Assembly: GCA_964019415.1 (NCBI GenBank)
Contig: OZ025880.1
Location: forward strand, 3,216,813-3,280,812
DNA length: 64,000 bases
Direction: 5' to 3'
DNA from: Ianthella basta
Taxonomy: Eukaryota; Porifera; Demospongiae; Verongiida; Ianthellidae
Position numbers and translations under genes: made by a program. The first letter of the stretch is position 1, and the number at the start of each line of letters is the position of its first letter. Shown piece after piece: positions 25,001-37,200 of this stretch. The notes under the pieces are model-generated. The model saw nothing but the letters and a program-made list of their open reading frames with translations. It ran no database searches and was not told the origin of the DNA.

Positions 25001-28000
25001 TAATACCCTTTTCTCTCCACACCGTTTGTGACTAACACAGACTGTCTTTGACAATGCTGTTGTGGAACAACTGGATGCAAACTCAGAAAATTTAATCAAT
25101 GCATTGACAGAAGGTTATAATGTGAGTCTTATTCTGTACATCCTCTTCCTCGATCCATGGTGTGGTGTAGGGTGTTTGTCACTAGAAATGTTGTAAATTG
25201 ATGATTACAGTTACTAGATTTACTGTGTTTACATCCTGTGTCCAAGTTGATGTGTATCCGTGCCCGCTGTGATGGCATAATCATACATATATTGTGCATG
25301 TGTTGTGTCTGTTGCTGTAGGAGCTTTCATCCAATGTAAAGTTCACTGCTGAGAGTGTTCCTGGTTTGGAGGTCTCCTTCAGTGCTGACTGTGGTGCACT
25401 TGCCACTGCTGATGTCACTGGCCATGGAGGCTGTACTGGTGTGACTATTGGCAGTGAGGTATGGTGTATTCCTACATGAAGATGTGCCATACATGTAGCT
25501 GTGGAGCTGTATACTTGCTGCCCTACAATCCCTCCAACCTTGGCAGGTCACTATCACAGCTACTGTTTCAGTGACCGAGTGCACAGAAAGACTGATCAAT
25601 GGCACTAGGTCAGGTTACTTGACATTTGCTATAATTCAAACTAGTCACAGTATAGTTCACTCTTTGCATTCACATTTGAACTGCAGTGGTCCTTTCTGTT
25701 CTTACAGTTTTAAGATCTCATCTGCTCTGTTTGGTGAGGTCACTGTGGATGTTCAGGGTATGTGCTCCTGTGCCTGTGAAATGGATAGGGTAAGCCTTTA
25801 CAGCACCGCATGTTCTGAGACACTACATACTCCCCGAAGTAGAGTGCATGCTATGGGCAAGTACGTTCCCCTACTGCTGTTCAACAGAAGGTGAATAGTT
25901 CGTACTGTTCCAACCAAGGAGACCTTCTCTGTGGCCTCTGTGAATGTGAACAAGGATGGTTGGTTCTTATGTGCAACTGATTAGAATAAATGTGGATGAA
26001 TCCATCATACTGTGCCTACATGCAGGATTGGTCACCAGTGCGAATGCAATATCATCGACAACTTTGGATCTGTGTCACTCATATGCCCGTATGTTATACT
26101 GTGCAATAAATGCACGAAGTTTTAATTGTATAAATTGGCTATAAAGACCCCATCCAAAGTGTTAACATCTGCCTATTCTTCTGTAAGCACTGGCCCCAAT
26201 GGGGACATGTGTTCAGGTCCTGATGCAGGGGAGTGTGTGTGTGGACAGTGCAAGTGTAGACAGAATGTCAACCCACAGGTCAGACTCATTCCTCAATACA
26301 ATTATTATAAGCAGGACTGTACAATTGGCCTCTGTACTACATGTGTCCAGCAGAGTGTAATTCCATTATTCACTTCATCTGATGACCACTTAAGATTTAA
26401 TAAAAAGGCATTCAGTACAGGTTGCTATTTATTTTATTGACATAATTCTGTAAGTTGTATGCATTAATGTTTACTAACCTTTCACAAGAGACAAGTTTCA
26501 AAAGTGAAACAGGCAGTCTTAGTCAATACTCATGGATAGGGCATCTTGCTGCATGTTAGAGAATAAATGTGAACACAGAATCAAAACACTTGTTCAACTA
26601 ACAAACCTCAGGGGTTGCACTTTTACTATGATGTTCTGACACAGACATCTCTGTTGTGTCTCCTGCAACATGCAGATCCCTGGATCAATGTATTTTGGTG
26701 AAATGTGTGAGTGCAATAATTTCGAGTGTGGCTTGGACACCAGGGCACGTCTCTGCAGTGGTGAGGAGAGCATAACATGACACCTATGAGCAGCTATGGC
26801 TTCTATTCTACACTTCACTTTTTGGCAATGACACTATACATCTGTGTGTGGGAAGCATGCCTATACTACTTCTCAAGGCATGCATCTATCTAGTGTGTGC
26901 AAAATGAACACAGAACCTCATTTACCACAGCACTTGGTCATACATACAGGACTGTCCCACTTGGTGTGTATGCTTAATGTCTTTCACATGCTTTGCCATT
27001 GGAATTCCATTCAGTTGACCCACCCACAGCTATAAAAGTAATTATGTAAAATGCAATCAGCTATTAATTGTATAGTCATGTCTATGTTGGAACACTTCAC
27101 AATTTTTGTGATAAAGTACAATATGATATCATCCGATTGGGGATAGCTGGTTGGTACTGCAAAGCACTGCCTATGAATGTACAGATGTGAAATAATTTCA
27201 GTGTTGACATTGGAAAGCGAAAGAAGGTCTGCTACCACTTTAGTGCATGGTGTAGGTGTTCTTTAGGCTAGAGTCTACTCAACTTCAAACCTGGAATAAT
27301 AGCCAGTGTATCATGGCAAGGGAGCATAATAACATGTTCATGAAAGAAGTGAAATGTGACAGTTGACAAAATGTACAATCTGTATGTCAGCTATGCCATT
27401 TCCCACTCATGTTTAGGAAATGGTATGTGTGGCTGCAATGGGAACTGCACTTGTAATGAAGGGTTCTCTGGAGACATCTGTGAGTGCAGACCCAATGAAG
27501 AGTGCAAGGATCCAGTAGGGGGAGAGGTGAGTTCATGCTGCATGTCTACAATTAGTTACGGCACTGCTTTATACTACTGTAGTCAAAGTTAACTGGCATT
27601 CTCCTGTTTGCAGCTTTGCTCCGGAGTTGGCAAGTGTACATGTGGTAGGTGTACATGTGATGAAGGCTATGGTGGGATCTACTGTGACTTCTGCACTAAT
27701 GCAGAGGTACGGAATGACCACTTCAGCTGTGTCTTGTAACACTACTTTACATGGACCCTATAATTCATTTATATATGTCCATGCAATGTAGCTCCTTGAG
27801 TTATACACATTTCAAGTGCACCTTTACTTTTAATAGTGGATTGTACGTATATATAGGGTGATCACTACCTATAAATATTGATATAATGTTGGTACATAGT
27901 TAGTGTACTCATGAATCCTGATACTTGTGAGTAGGCATATTAGATTATAATACACTGTATACCATCCACAAATCTGTTCATGTGTGTGGGCCTGGTAGAT

Positions 28001-29666
28001 TGACATGATGAGTCATCTTCCTCATTCCTGAATAAAGGGAGCCTTCACAGTGAACTGGATGGGGCTCTATGGAGTTAATATTTTGGTGAAATCTGTTGAT
28101 CTCAACGACAAATCCAATGGATTTGTCATTGAGATCTAATACCCTTCCAGTTCACTAAAAGTAATAGCAGGTTTTGTAACTAGCCACTTATGCAGGAAAA
28201 CACCATATTGCTTGCTGTTAACAGGCCTAACCACTAAATTGTACTCCAATTCCTCCCCACTCATAGATATGTGGTCCAGAGCAGTGTAGTCGATACACCA
28301 ACTGCACCACCTGCTTGTATAGAATTGTGGATGGTGTGTTCCAGGAGACAGGGGAGGAGAGCTGTCAGTCCATCTGTGATGCTGTCAATGTCACTATCAT
28401 GGCTGACACCATTTCTGGACCAAGTGATCCCCGTCTGGATGGGACCTATACTTGCGCTACTGGTGTGGTGGGTGGGCAATGCAGTGGAATTGCATTCTAT
28501 GTGAAGCTCAACAATCGATCTGCAGATATACTGGTAGCCAACTCCCCAGCACGTGAGTACACAGTGAAGGTACAAGTCAGGAAAGGGTACAGTGCCTTGT
28601 GCCCAGTAGCTATCTACCCACCTGTATCTGCTCAGTGCATACCTGCTGTTTTCACTGCACTGGATGACCTTTTGCATTCTGTACAGATAGCTATAACATG
28701 CAAAGATTTGTAATCATGTGTAGTAGCAGATAGCTGTGTAACTCTGCTTAATGGTCGCCATATAGAACACGCTGTCACTTCCCTACAGGTTGCCCCAGTT
28801 CAACTTCTTCTTTCACCATCCCCACATGGCAGATTGCAGTCCCCAGTATTGTGGGGCTGCTTATCCTGGGGTTGTTCGTCATCCTACTTGTGAAAATTAT
28901 ATTAATCCTAAAGGTTCAGCCTGTACCTTACAGTGTCATTCATATGCAAGCTATATATACGTATATATAGTGTACTGCACGTTTTCCAATTCTGTCCATA
29001 GCACTTAGTATCCTTATTCCTTGTGTATACAGGATCGTCAGGAGTATCAAAAGTTCAATAAGGAGGTTAAACAAATTCAATTTACTCCTGTGAGTAAACA
29101 GTGGTATCTTGAAACTATATGCTCTTGATAGCACAGTGATCCAATAGACTGGGTAAATGAAGGCTGAGTTGCAATTGATCTTGCTGACTCATGCAATCTG
29201 CCCCAGAACATAGTCACAACCTGTTATGTCTACAGCCATTCTAGCAGACTCTCTAATGCTATAGATGTGACTAATGAACACCTGTAACACATCCATTAGC
29301 AAGAACCACTTTGAATAAAGACTGCTCTACATTAATAGCCATATGTCACTGGTGTGAATTGTAAACAGGTATAGCTGTGCAGTGAATAAAGTTATAGGAA
29401 AGTTGTGGAAGATCTACAGGTTTTACTGCACCTTCCGACATAACCATATTAGTGAATTGTATAATTGATCATCATTGTGGGAACAGACAAGCAATCCAGT
29501 CCACAATGACTCTTGATGAAGATAATCCCGTACTACCTGTAAGTGATCACCACTCTCACTGTAGCTATCCTCCTACCCTGTGTAGGCTGACAACCCTCTG
29601 TATCAGAGTGCTAATCAAGAGTTCCAGAATCCTACATTTCAGGAGGAAATTAAGACTAACATTTAG
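19045..29666 (+). CDS. Integrin beta subunit, locus C (complete, 26 exons)
   Basis: Predicted 815 aa (ITGB1-type subunits are about 800). Exons: 19045-19108, 21144-21220, 22151-22240, 22467-22530, 22882-23013, 23311-23407, 23487-23580, 23699-23788, 23856-23939, 24015-24110, 24357-24452, 25041-25121, 25321-25458, 25547-25608, 25708-25789, 25888-25958, 26026-26088, 26188-26278, 26676-26760, 27417-27526, 27614-27706, 28267-28552, 28789-28913, 29033-29089, 29500-29538, 29586-29666. The exon sum is 2448 nt, frame kept throughout. Signal [16 protein letters not shown]; beta-I with [26 protein letters not shown] loop and [11 protein letters not shown]; four I-EGF; beta-tail; TM ([15 protein letters not shown]); tail with [16 protein letters not shown] and NPTF. 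Exon 12 uses an AG 9 bp inside the ancestral exon. The exon 7 donor is taken as GTTAGT (fits family length). ATG chosen because the hydrophobic stretch follows directly. Confidence 0.92.
19350..20100. repeat. GC-rich repeat block in intron 1 of locus C
   Basis: Noticeably more GC- and CpG-rich than the surroundings and absent from D at the same place. The part at about 19525-19740 (GGGATGGCAGTGG, ATGCTGTAATACAAACA, GCGCTACTCCTGAACAG) is repeated in intron 1 of F at about 55935-56140. The pattern fits an interspersed repeat with a short TTCTTC tract near 19726-19740. No known family was recognised and the short ORFs are not convincing. Confidence 0.5.
20247..20422. mobile_element. Foldback element, 70-bp arms
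   Basis: Left arm 20247-20316 (GGATGGCATAAAAAGGACAG ...) and right arm 20353-20422 are inverted copies with a few mismatches, separated by 36 bp. A partial, more diverged relative is at 56143-56320 in F, where the right arm and centre remain. No coding capacity. Confidence 0.75.
24549..24958. mobile_element. MITE-like element in locus C intron
   Basis: Orthologous copy of the element at 4767-5162, about 410 bp. The left end carries an extra local palindrome around 24572-24606 (ATGATACCAGACC ... CTGGTATCAT). The right end is AGACCCTTGCAGGGGGTC. Confidence 0.6.
28088..28140. repeat. Small inverted repeat in C intron
   Basis: GATCTCAACGACAAATCC is followed almost at once by GGATTTGTCATTGAGATC, a near-perfect 18-bp stem with a short loop. 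It also occurs in the matching D intron (about 40921-40960). It is intronic; no function can be assigned. Confidence 0.5.
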
Positions 29667-31279
29667 TATGATTGGCATTCAATCAATCAATCAATCAATG
29701 TCATTGATACTGTAGTTGCAATTAAAGATTAACATTAATGATGTTAATGAACCATACGGCAATGCTACAATATAAGGATGTTGGACCACCCTTTGGATGC
29801 ATGGGGTGGAGTGCCTATAGCAAATCATTATTTGATATCCATGCAGTAATAAGCATGTTAGCAGCAGTGGTGAGTCTGTGTGCTTCCCACAGTTATGATG
29901 ATTTGTTTAGTGTAATAGTGTTATAAGCATAAATGCATTTCCCATTTATCAGCTATGCTAAACCAATCACCCATCACTGGCTATCATCCCAGTTCACTCC
30001 TCTGTGTATCAGCTTCTCTCCCATCTTCCTCCATGACCCCTCACCCTGCCGCATAGCCTTCTTTCACTAAGATTCTCGAGAGGCAGTGTTCTATGATGAT
30101 GACATCCGGTATATGTAACTGTGTGCATAGGTGTGTGAGTGCATCATCACAATAAACTATAGTGTTCACTCCATGCAAATTATTGAATGACACAATGAAC
30201 TTGTAACATAATACTTTCAAAGGTTTACCCTCTGTGATGTCTCTAATTTGCCCTGGAAAATTATGGCCCTGATGGCAAATAGGTATAGTTATGTACTGTT
30301 ACAGTAAATAAATGCTTTCACTGTCTTTCCTTAAATTATTATTAAATTTTGTAGTAGTTTGTTGTAGACTTAGTCCTGGACCATTAATCTACCATTACTT
30401 ACCATTAGATATGGTAAATGTAAACAGACATTTTTTGCCCTTCACCCTTTTAGCTATGCACAGTTATCACATCTAGAGAAAAGGGAAGCAATACTATAGT
30501 ATAGCCTCATAGCTAAGAGTTCAGTGTCCTTTGGACGGCGCACATGTACAGGTATAGCCTGTGCTGACAGGTCACACCAGCTGGTGCTGGATGAATGCAC
30601 AAAGTCAGGCTTTGCTATAATGTCCCATTTTCTATTGTTTGCTGTTTTGTTGTTTGTGCTAGTAGACTGTTAGCTACTGTGTCTGGTTAGTCTCGTCAGT
30701 GTAGTGCAGTTGTTTGTTGTTGGTGTGCTGTTTCTTGGCTCCTACAATTGTCATCTCATGTTCACTGCAATGTTTACCAGCACCAGCTATTTTTCTTACT
30801 GTGGTTGTATATATATTTGTCATAGGACTTGCAGGATGACCAGCAAATTGCTGATGCAACTCCCTATTCAAATAACAATTAATAGATAATGTGGCACACC
30901 ACACTTGAACCATGAGGTTGTGCAGCATGCAGAGTTCCACAAAAACAGAGGGAAGGCAGTTGCTTTGAACCATCCTGAGACATGTGCATGAGTGTCAGGC
31001 ATTCTAACCTCGGGCTTGTTCTCGGGGCTTTCTTCTAGCATCTACCCTGCGGCCCCTTAGCTGCCCCAGTGGGAGGAGTTACATACAAAAGCGCTGTGTT
31101 TCGACTTCCGGTTATAGCTTGGCGAGCGCGATACAAGAAAGTCGATGCATGATAGGATGCCGGACTGACTGAGGTGTACGGTATACTGTACAGGGCAAAA
31201 GTCTTCAGTTGTTGGATTCTTCTGCGTGACAAAATCTGTCATTCGACACCACCGTGTCTGAACTGGTCTCCCTTCCACA
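29667..31279 (+). other. C-D spacer
   Basis: Near copy of the B-C spacer. The AATAAA present just after the stop in B and D is deleted here; ATTAAA near 29717 and AATAAA near 30150 are alternatives. The possible extra tail exon is at 30826-30882. The final 170 bp are the promoter side shared with C. Confidence 0.45.
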
Positions 31280-34200
31280 ATGAACAACGCCAAAGACTTC
31301 ACTTGTGTCTTCCTGGTGCTCGGATTTCTCTACTATACTGGAGGTGGGAGCGGAGTGTACGTGCATTGTGACTAGTAGTGAGTCTCCACTGGTGTTTGGT
31401 TACTCGTTACGGACGTACTGCCACTTCTGACGAACTGCTGGACGAGTTGGCCGGCAGTCGTCGTCTCTCTGTGAGAGAAGTCACTGTGTGATGTACGTAG
31501 TTAATATTGGCAGATCTAAAGACTACAAGTACTTTGGATGTGTAATGAATGAACATTTCGATACATGGGGCGAAAGTGTGAGTAGCAGCTTATTGATCGG
31601 CCGCACAGGCCCCTATCTGATGCATTGCTCCGCTCCGTTCTGGTCCGATCTTACACGGCCCATTTAGATAGCAAGTGAGAGCTGTTGGACAACGTACAGA
31701 TGGATATTGGGGGCTGGGTGCATGATTGTGAAACGCATTGCTGCCAAACGTGAATCATTTAAGAAGTTGTTGAGCTCCAGGGTGTGTACTAGTGGTGTCC
31801 ATGCTTATGCATACACATATGGTGCATGCGAGGTATGCAGGTGTGAAGGCAGTCAATTTGGCTGCAGCATGAGCAGTTGTGAGCAGTGAGCAACTTTCTG
31901 GGGTGGACAGATTGCATCCAGTAGTGGAACTGAGAATGAGATGAGTTTGCATGATGTTTTTGTGGAAGCGAAAAGTCCTGAGAGCTACTTGTGAGCTGAA
32001 CATTGTTTTCAACTCTCTTACAATTCCAGATACAGAACTTGCAGATGTTGCTACCATGCATTGGAGGCACACTCTAATTTGCAGGATTGATGACTTACTG
32101 GTTCAATCTCTGTGACTTGTAGGTAGAGGGTAATAGGTTTTAACTTAGTTCTTTTCACCACACCTTAGAGGACTGTTGGAGCTGCGAATTGGATATCATA
32201 AATTTACCATATAATTATTATGGAGAGATTATGAAATGATTCCATGCCAAAGTGCACACTGCATACTGGAGAAATGCGCCCTCGTAGACATGACAAAACT
32301 ATGTGCTGGTGTCTATCCTCTTTCATTGTGACAACACAACTGTTTGTAGTTAACTTTTCACAAGAAGACTTGATCACATTAATTGGGTTGCACGTGTTAT
32401 AGCACACCAAACTGTGCTTTCTTCCTGGTTGTGGACTCTTTAGCCACCTGGTCAACAAACAGACTTATATACCTTTGTGTACATGTCTACTGCATGATGT
32501 GTGAACATTCACCCACTGTAGGTCAGGACTGCTCCTTCTTCACCGACTGTCGCTCCTGCATCCAGTCACCCTCGCAGTGCCAGTGGTGTGCCAAGCCAGT
32601 GAGGACTGACTTGCCTTCACATATGTAGTGCTTGCGTGCAGATAAGCCAAATGAATGATGGTGCTTATGAGGTACAAATTGAGAACAGTTGTTTGCATTG
32701 CATTTGGATTGTTTGTTTCATTATGTCTGTCATAAGCAAGTAAAACAGGGGGCCGGGTCCATAGGAGTAGTCTAGAACCTCTATTGTAACATGCCACCAA
32801 ATTATAACCTAGGGTTGTATCCGTCCCTACACCAGTAATGCCACTTTGGCAGCTGGTGCATGCAGCACACGACAGACATACTTGACTAGAAGAGGAGCAC
32901 CCTGCCTAGTGTGACAGTGTACACTACACATTAGAACTAGAACAATTACTTAGCACTGTCTTGCAGCAGACATGCATATCCACTTACTTCTGGTATACTA
33001 GGATTATTAGTGAATGATAAAATAATATATATATTGAATTCAAGCCTATTAAACACACTGTAAAGATTTATTATTCATACTCTTCACGTACCACATACCA
33101 CATATGTCACCATCATTAATTTTGCATGAGTGCTTTCTTGTACCATTCACTAAACGCTGTCAAATTTCGAACATCTGGGACAGTTGTGAGCTTATAGCTA
33201 GTGTGAACAGATCTATGTAATCTGTGTATATAGCCACTCAGGTTTCTTTAAAGTGGTACTATATAATTATACTACAGAGTTTGAGATGTACACAAGCTTA
33301 AAACCTCTACTATACACAGGCTCTAACTATTCACTTAACTTTTCATGTGCTTTTTGTTTAGGCCCGTTACTGTGACAATTGGTATTAATTGCATTTATAT
33401 TGTTAGTATATATTGTTGTATTATAAATTAGTTGTGAAATTGAGTAAAATCCATGGCATCCAATTCAATACAAGTCTATAATCCTGAATGCTAGTATATA
33501 ATAATTGTGTTGAGATACATTTAATTTCCTCTCAGAGTATCTTTGGCCGGTGCAATAATGCAGTCAATTCCAGTTGTGAGGCTGAGTTTGTTCAGGACCC
33601 CATTGGCAACCAAACTGTCCTGAGGGTGAGCTGTCACAGTAGCTTCAAGTACCCCTACCGTACATACCTAGGATTTCTGCCATCTCATATATTGAATTTT
33701 CACTGTTTGCAAATGTGCATTTACCTATTTCAACCACGCAGTCATCGTTCATGCACTATACTCAAAACAGTCCTGAATCCAGACCCACCTTCGAATTCAT
33801 TCATCCCCTCTCACTTGCCCACACACCTTCCTCCTCTCCCACTCAGAATGACTCACTGAGTGATGATGTGCAGATAACTCCACAAGCTGTGTCACTCAAA
33901 GTCAGACTAGGTGTGTTAAGGCTTAGCTAGGGTGCACTACTCCTGACTGACACCTGACATATGGCCTGTAGTGTAATCATATTGCAGTTGTAATAGTACA
34001 ATTAATGTTGCAAACTATATGTTACTGCTAAACTGGTAAAAGCAATGTTCCTGTAGCTTAACAACCAAATAACTTATTACTTGGCAATATTATCTTCATA
34101 TAGAACATTCCAAGTACCAGCTACAGAAATTGCTACAAGCCATTCATTGTACACTACTTATTATTATTGGGTAATTAATATCTCTTGTCTTTTCCAGCAC

Positions 34201-37200
34201 TTTCAATGCCTGCAGTACTTAATCAAGTTAATTGCATCCGAATTGAAAATGAATATTTTTATCCATTGCCCCCTATTATAGGCCAACCCCAGTATATCCC
34301 CATCACTGTGAGACCTGCAGCTGTCTTTCCTCTTGATGTGTACTTTCTGATGGACTTCTCCGAATCCATGTATGCTGACCTGACTACACTTCAGTCAATT
34401 GCAGGAGACATTGGTATGTGTATTGGGTTGGAAGTACTACACAATAGCTCTCTAACTCTCTGGGCGGTAATTGTGACTAGTCTAGTTTTAAGTGGTCTTT
34501 AGACACTATTCTGCCAAACACTGGTCAGAATACTTGTGGAATCATAACTTCATGAGTCAACCTTTAAACAGACTATTTATATATCGTCTCTGGTGAAGGC
34601 AACTGGTTAACTGACACAGCAAGGTGTAACAAGTGATGTGGCTCACGGAACTGTGTAGGAAGTTATTTTCCAACATATAACTATTCTGTGTCTTCTTGCA
34701 GCCCATAACATCAGTAGCATCACCACCAACTATACCTTGGGTTTTGGTTCATTTGTGGACAAGCTAACATCACCTTATATTGATGTCAGACCAGATAGGT
34801 AAGTAAGGATTGTAGTGTGTGAACTGATAGGTGTATGGACTGGATAACTGTGTTCATCTCATCTCCTCCCACTAGACTGATTAACCCTTGTGAAGTAGCT
34901 CAAAGCTGTGAGGCACCTTATAGCTACAGACATTTTCTCTCTCTCACAAGTGACTCAGTTGCATTCACTGTTAGTGAGGCATGCAGTTGTATGATGTTGT
35001 GGTCACTTGTAAAGTACATTGAAGTGTGCATGCATTTCTGTGCATCAGTAGTGGTTTGATATACTGTAAATCCAATGTTCAGAGTGCTGTAAACAGTCAG
35101 AAAATTTCCAGTAATCTTGATTCCCCAGAAAGTGGAATGAATGGATTGCTGCAGGCTGTGGTCTGCCAAGATGTGAGTCACTTTCTAATGTGTATTTAGA
35201 GTATTCTTATTGTTCAGACCTCATACCTTCTATGCCACAGATCATTGGTTGGAGACCAAACCCTGCTAGACGTCTGCTGGTGTACATGTCAGATGCTCAA
35301 TTTCACTTTGGAGGAGATGGCAAAGTCAGTTTGCTAGTACCACTGTAATGCTGAGGGATTACATGGTGTGTATCATCTGCTGTCTCTTGTGCACTGCAGA
35401 TTGGTGGTGCCGTCACTCCACATGATGGTCAGTGCCACCTTCGTACTACTACCAAGGGTAACGAAACATTCTACGAGTATGATAACTTGAGATTGGTGAG
35501 AGAACATTTCCAATTTCACGGCAAAACACACAAGAGCCCAAATAGTGCACTTCAAATACTGCCAACATGCAATTTTAAGTTGTCCGTGCATACGCATAGC
35601 GTATGTTGTAGTTGGAGAGTGTTGTGGATAGATGATGTTTTCACATGTGCATTTGCCATGCTTAGTATTTATAGCCCAAATTGACTGACCTAGCTGCAGC
35701 TCACTATCATTCCTGGTATCTTGTGGAACTATGTCACAGGACTATCCATCAGTGGCAATGATCAAAAGCCTCCTCCTTGAGAAGGGGATCTCCCCAATCT
35801 TCCTGATGACATCCAAATACCTACACTTATACAACGTAAGTTACTTGTAACTTGTACATCACATGTACATTGTACAGTGCATATCAGAGTGGGTTAGGGG
35901 TAAGTATAATAGTGAATGTGTTGGTCTCACGTGTCTGACCCCGCTGCTTAAGTCGACTTGCTTCCAGGATGGGATCCTTCCTGGCCAATCAGATTTGCCA
36001 TTTACTATAATCATGGAGTGTTTCTAAATTAAGTTTTAGCTCAAGCTTTAGAGACAAGTGTTGGCTCCTTCACATAACTAGTGTACAAAAATTCCTTTAG
36101 AATTAAAAGGAATTTAGGAATGGCCGGCAGAAATAGCATAGAAACAAACAACAGTACCTCAACACCATGATAAACCACATTTCTGTGAAGTTCACTCTGC
36201 ATTCCTAATTTCCTTGTGGATGCATGGACCCAAATGTCTAGCTAGTTAGTCCCAATGTAGCTGCAATGAAAATTAGGAATGCAGAGCAAACTTTACAGAA
36301 ATGTGGTTTATCGTGGTGTTGAGTTACTGTTGCTTGTTTCTATGCCTTTTCTGCCAGCCATTCCTAAATCCCTTTTAATTCTAAAGGAATTTTGCACACT
36401 AGTTTGTACAGTTTTTGCATATCCAAAGGACTATGGCTACATTAGATTAATACTTGAGCTGACTAATACCCCTTTCTTAAAGTGATGAAGATTGTGCAGA
36501 AGATCAAGCACAGTTATGCCACTCTAGATGTACCGGCTGCCGTGTTACGGTAACAATGTATATACCAGCGCAACAGAATGGCGGCGTCAGGGTATCTTAA
36601 TACACAGGGAGGACAAGTTTCCTACCCGCTCTAGCACTGTACTTATTGGATTGCCACTGGCGCTCAGATCCTTCACATATGCATGTAAGGCGTTTTAGAA
36701 AATGGGGTCAATAGGTGCCCTGTGTCGTACACTAGAAGCATGCAAAAATTCTGTGAGAAGGAGAATAGGAATAAGAATAATGCACCTATCAATCGTTGTC
36801 CCCACCTACCCCACCTTGGGAAGCCCTAGGTAAGACGTTGGGATTGTCACTTTGCTGCTGCTCTTTCCCCCACCCCTTGGTTGCAACTTTGGTGTGGATC
36901 CCCACCCCAAAAGGTGGGGAACACCATTCTAACGGTAGCAAATCAGGGATTTCTACAGGGCTAACCAATGCCCGACCCCAGGGGCTACATCTACCTTGCA
37001 ATTGACAATCCCCACCCTATAACCTGGGGTCGCCTGAGGAGGGGCAGTGTGGGCAGCCATTGATATGTGCATAATAATATGTAAAGAACAAATGGGGTAC
37101 AAGCAGCCTATGATACTTTTCTCTTATGTGTACTCCAGGTTGCCTTTGGGTGCAGTACCATTTTCAATACATCCAAATAAGCCTATCCATGGCCTTTAAT

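Noticed and set aside
36789..37005. Overlapping ~70-codon frames on both strands in the CCCCACC-rich block
   Set aside because: Composition-driven open frames in a recent intron insert; no motif.
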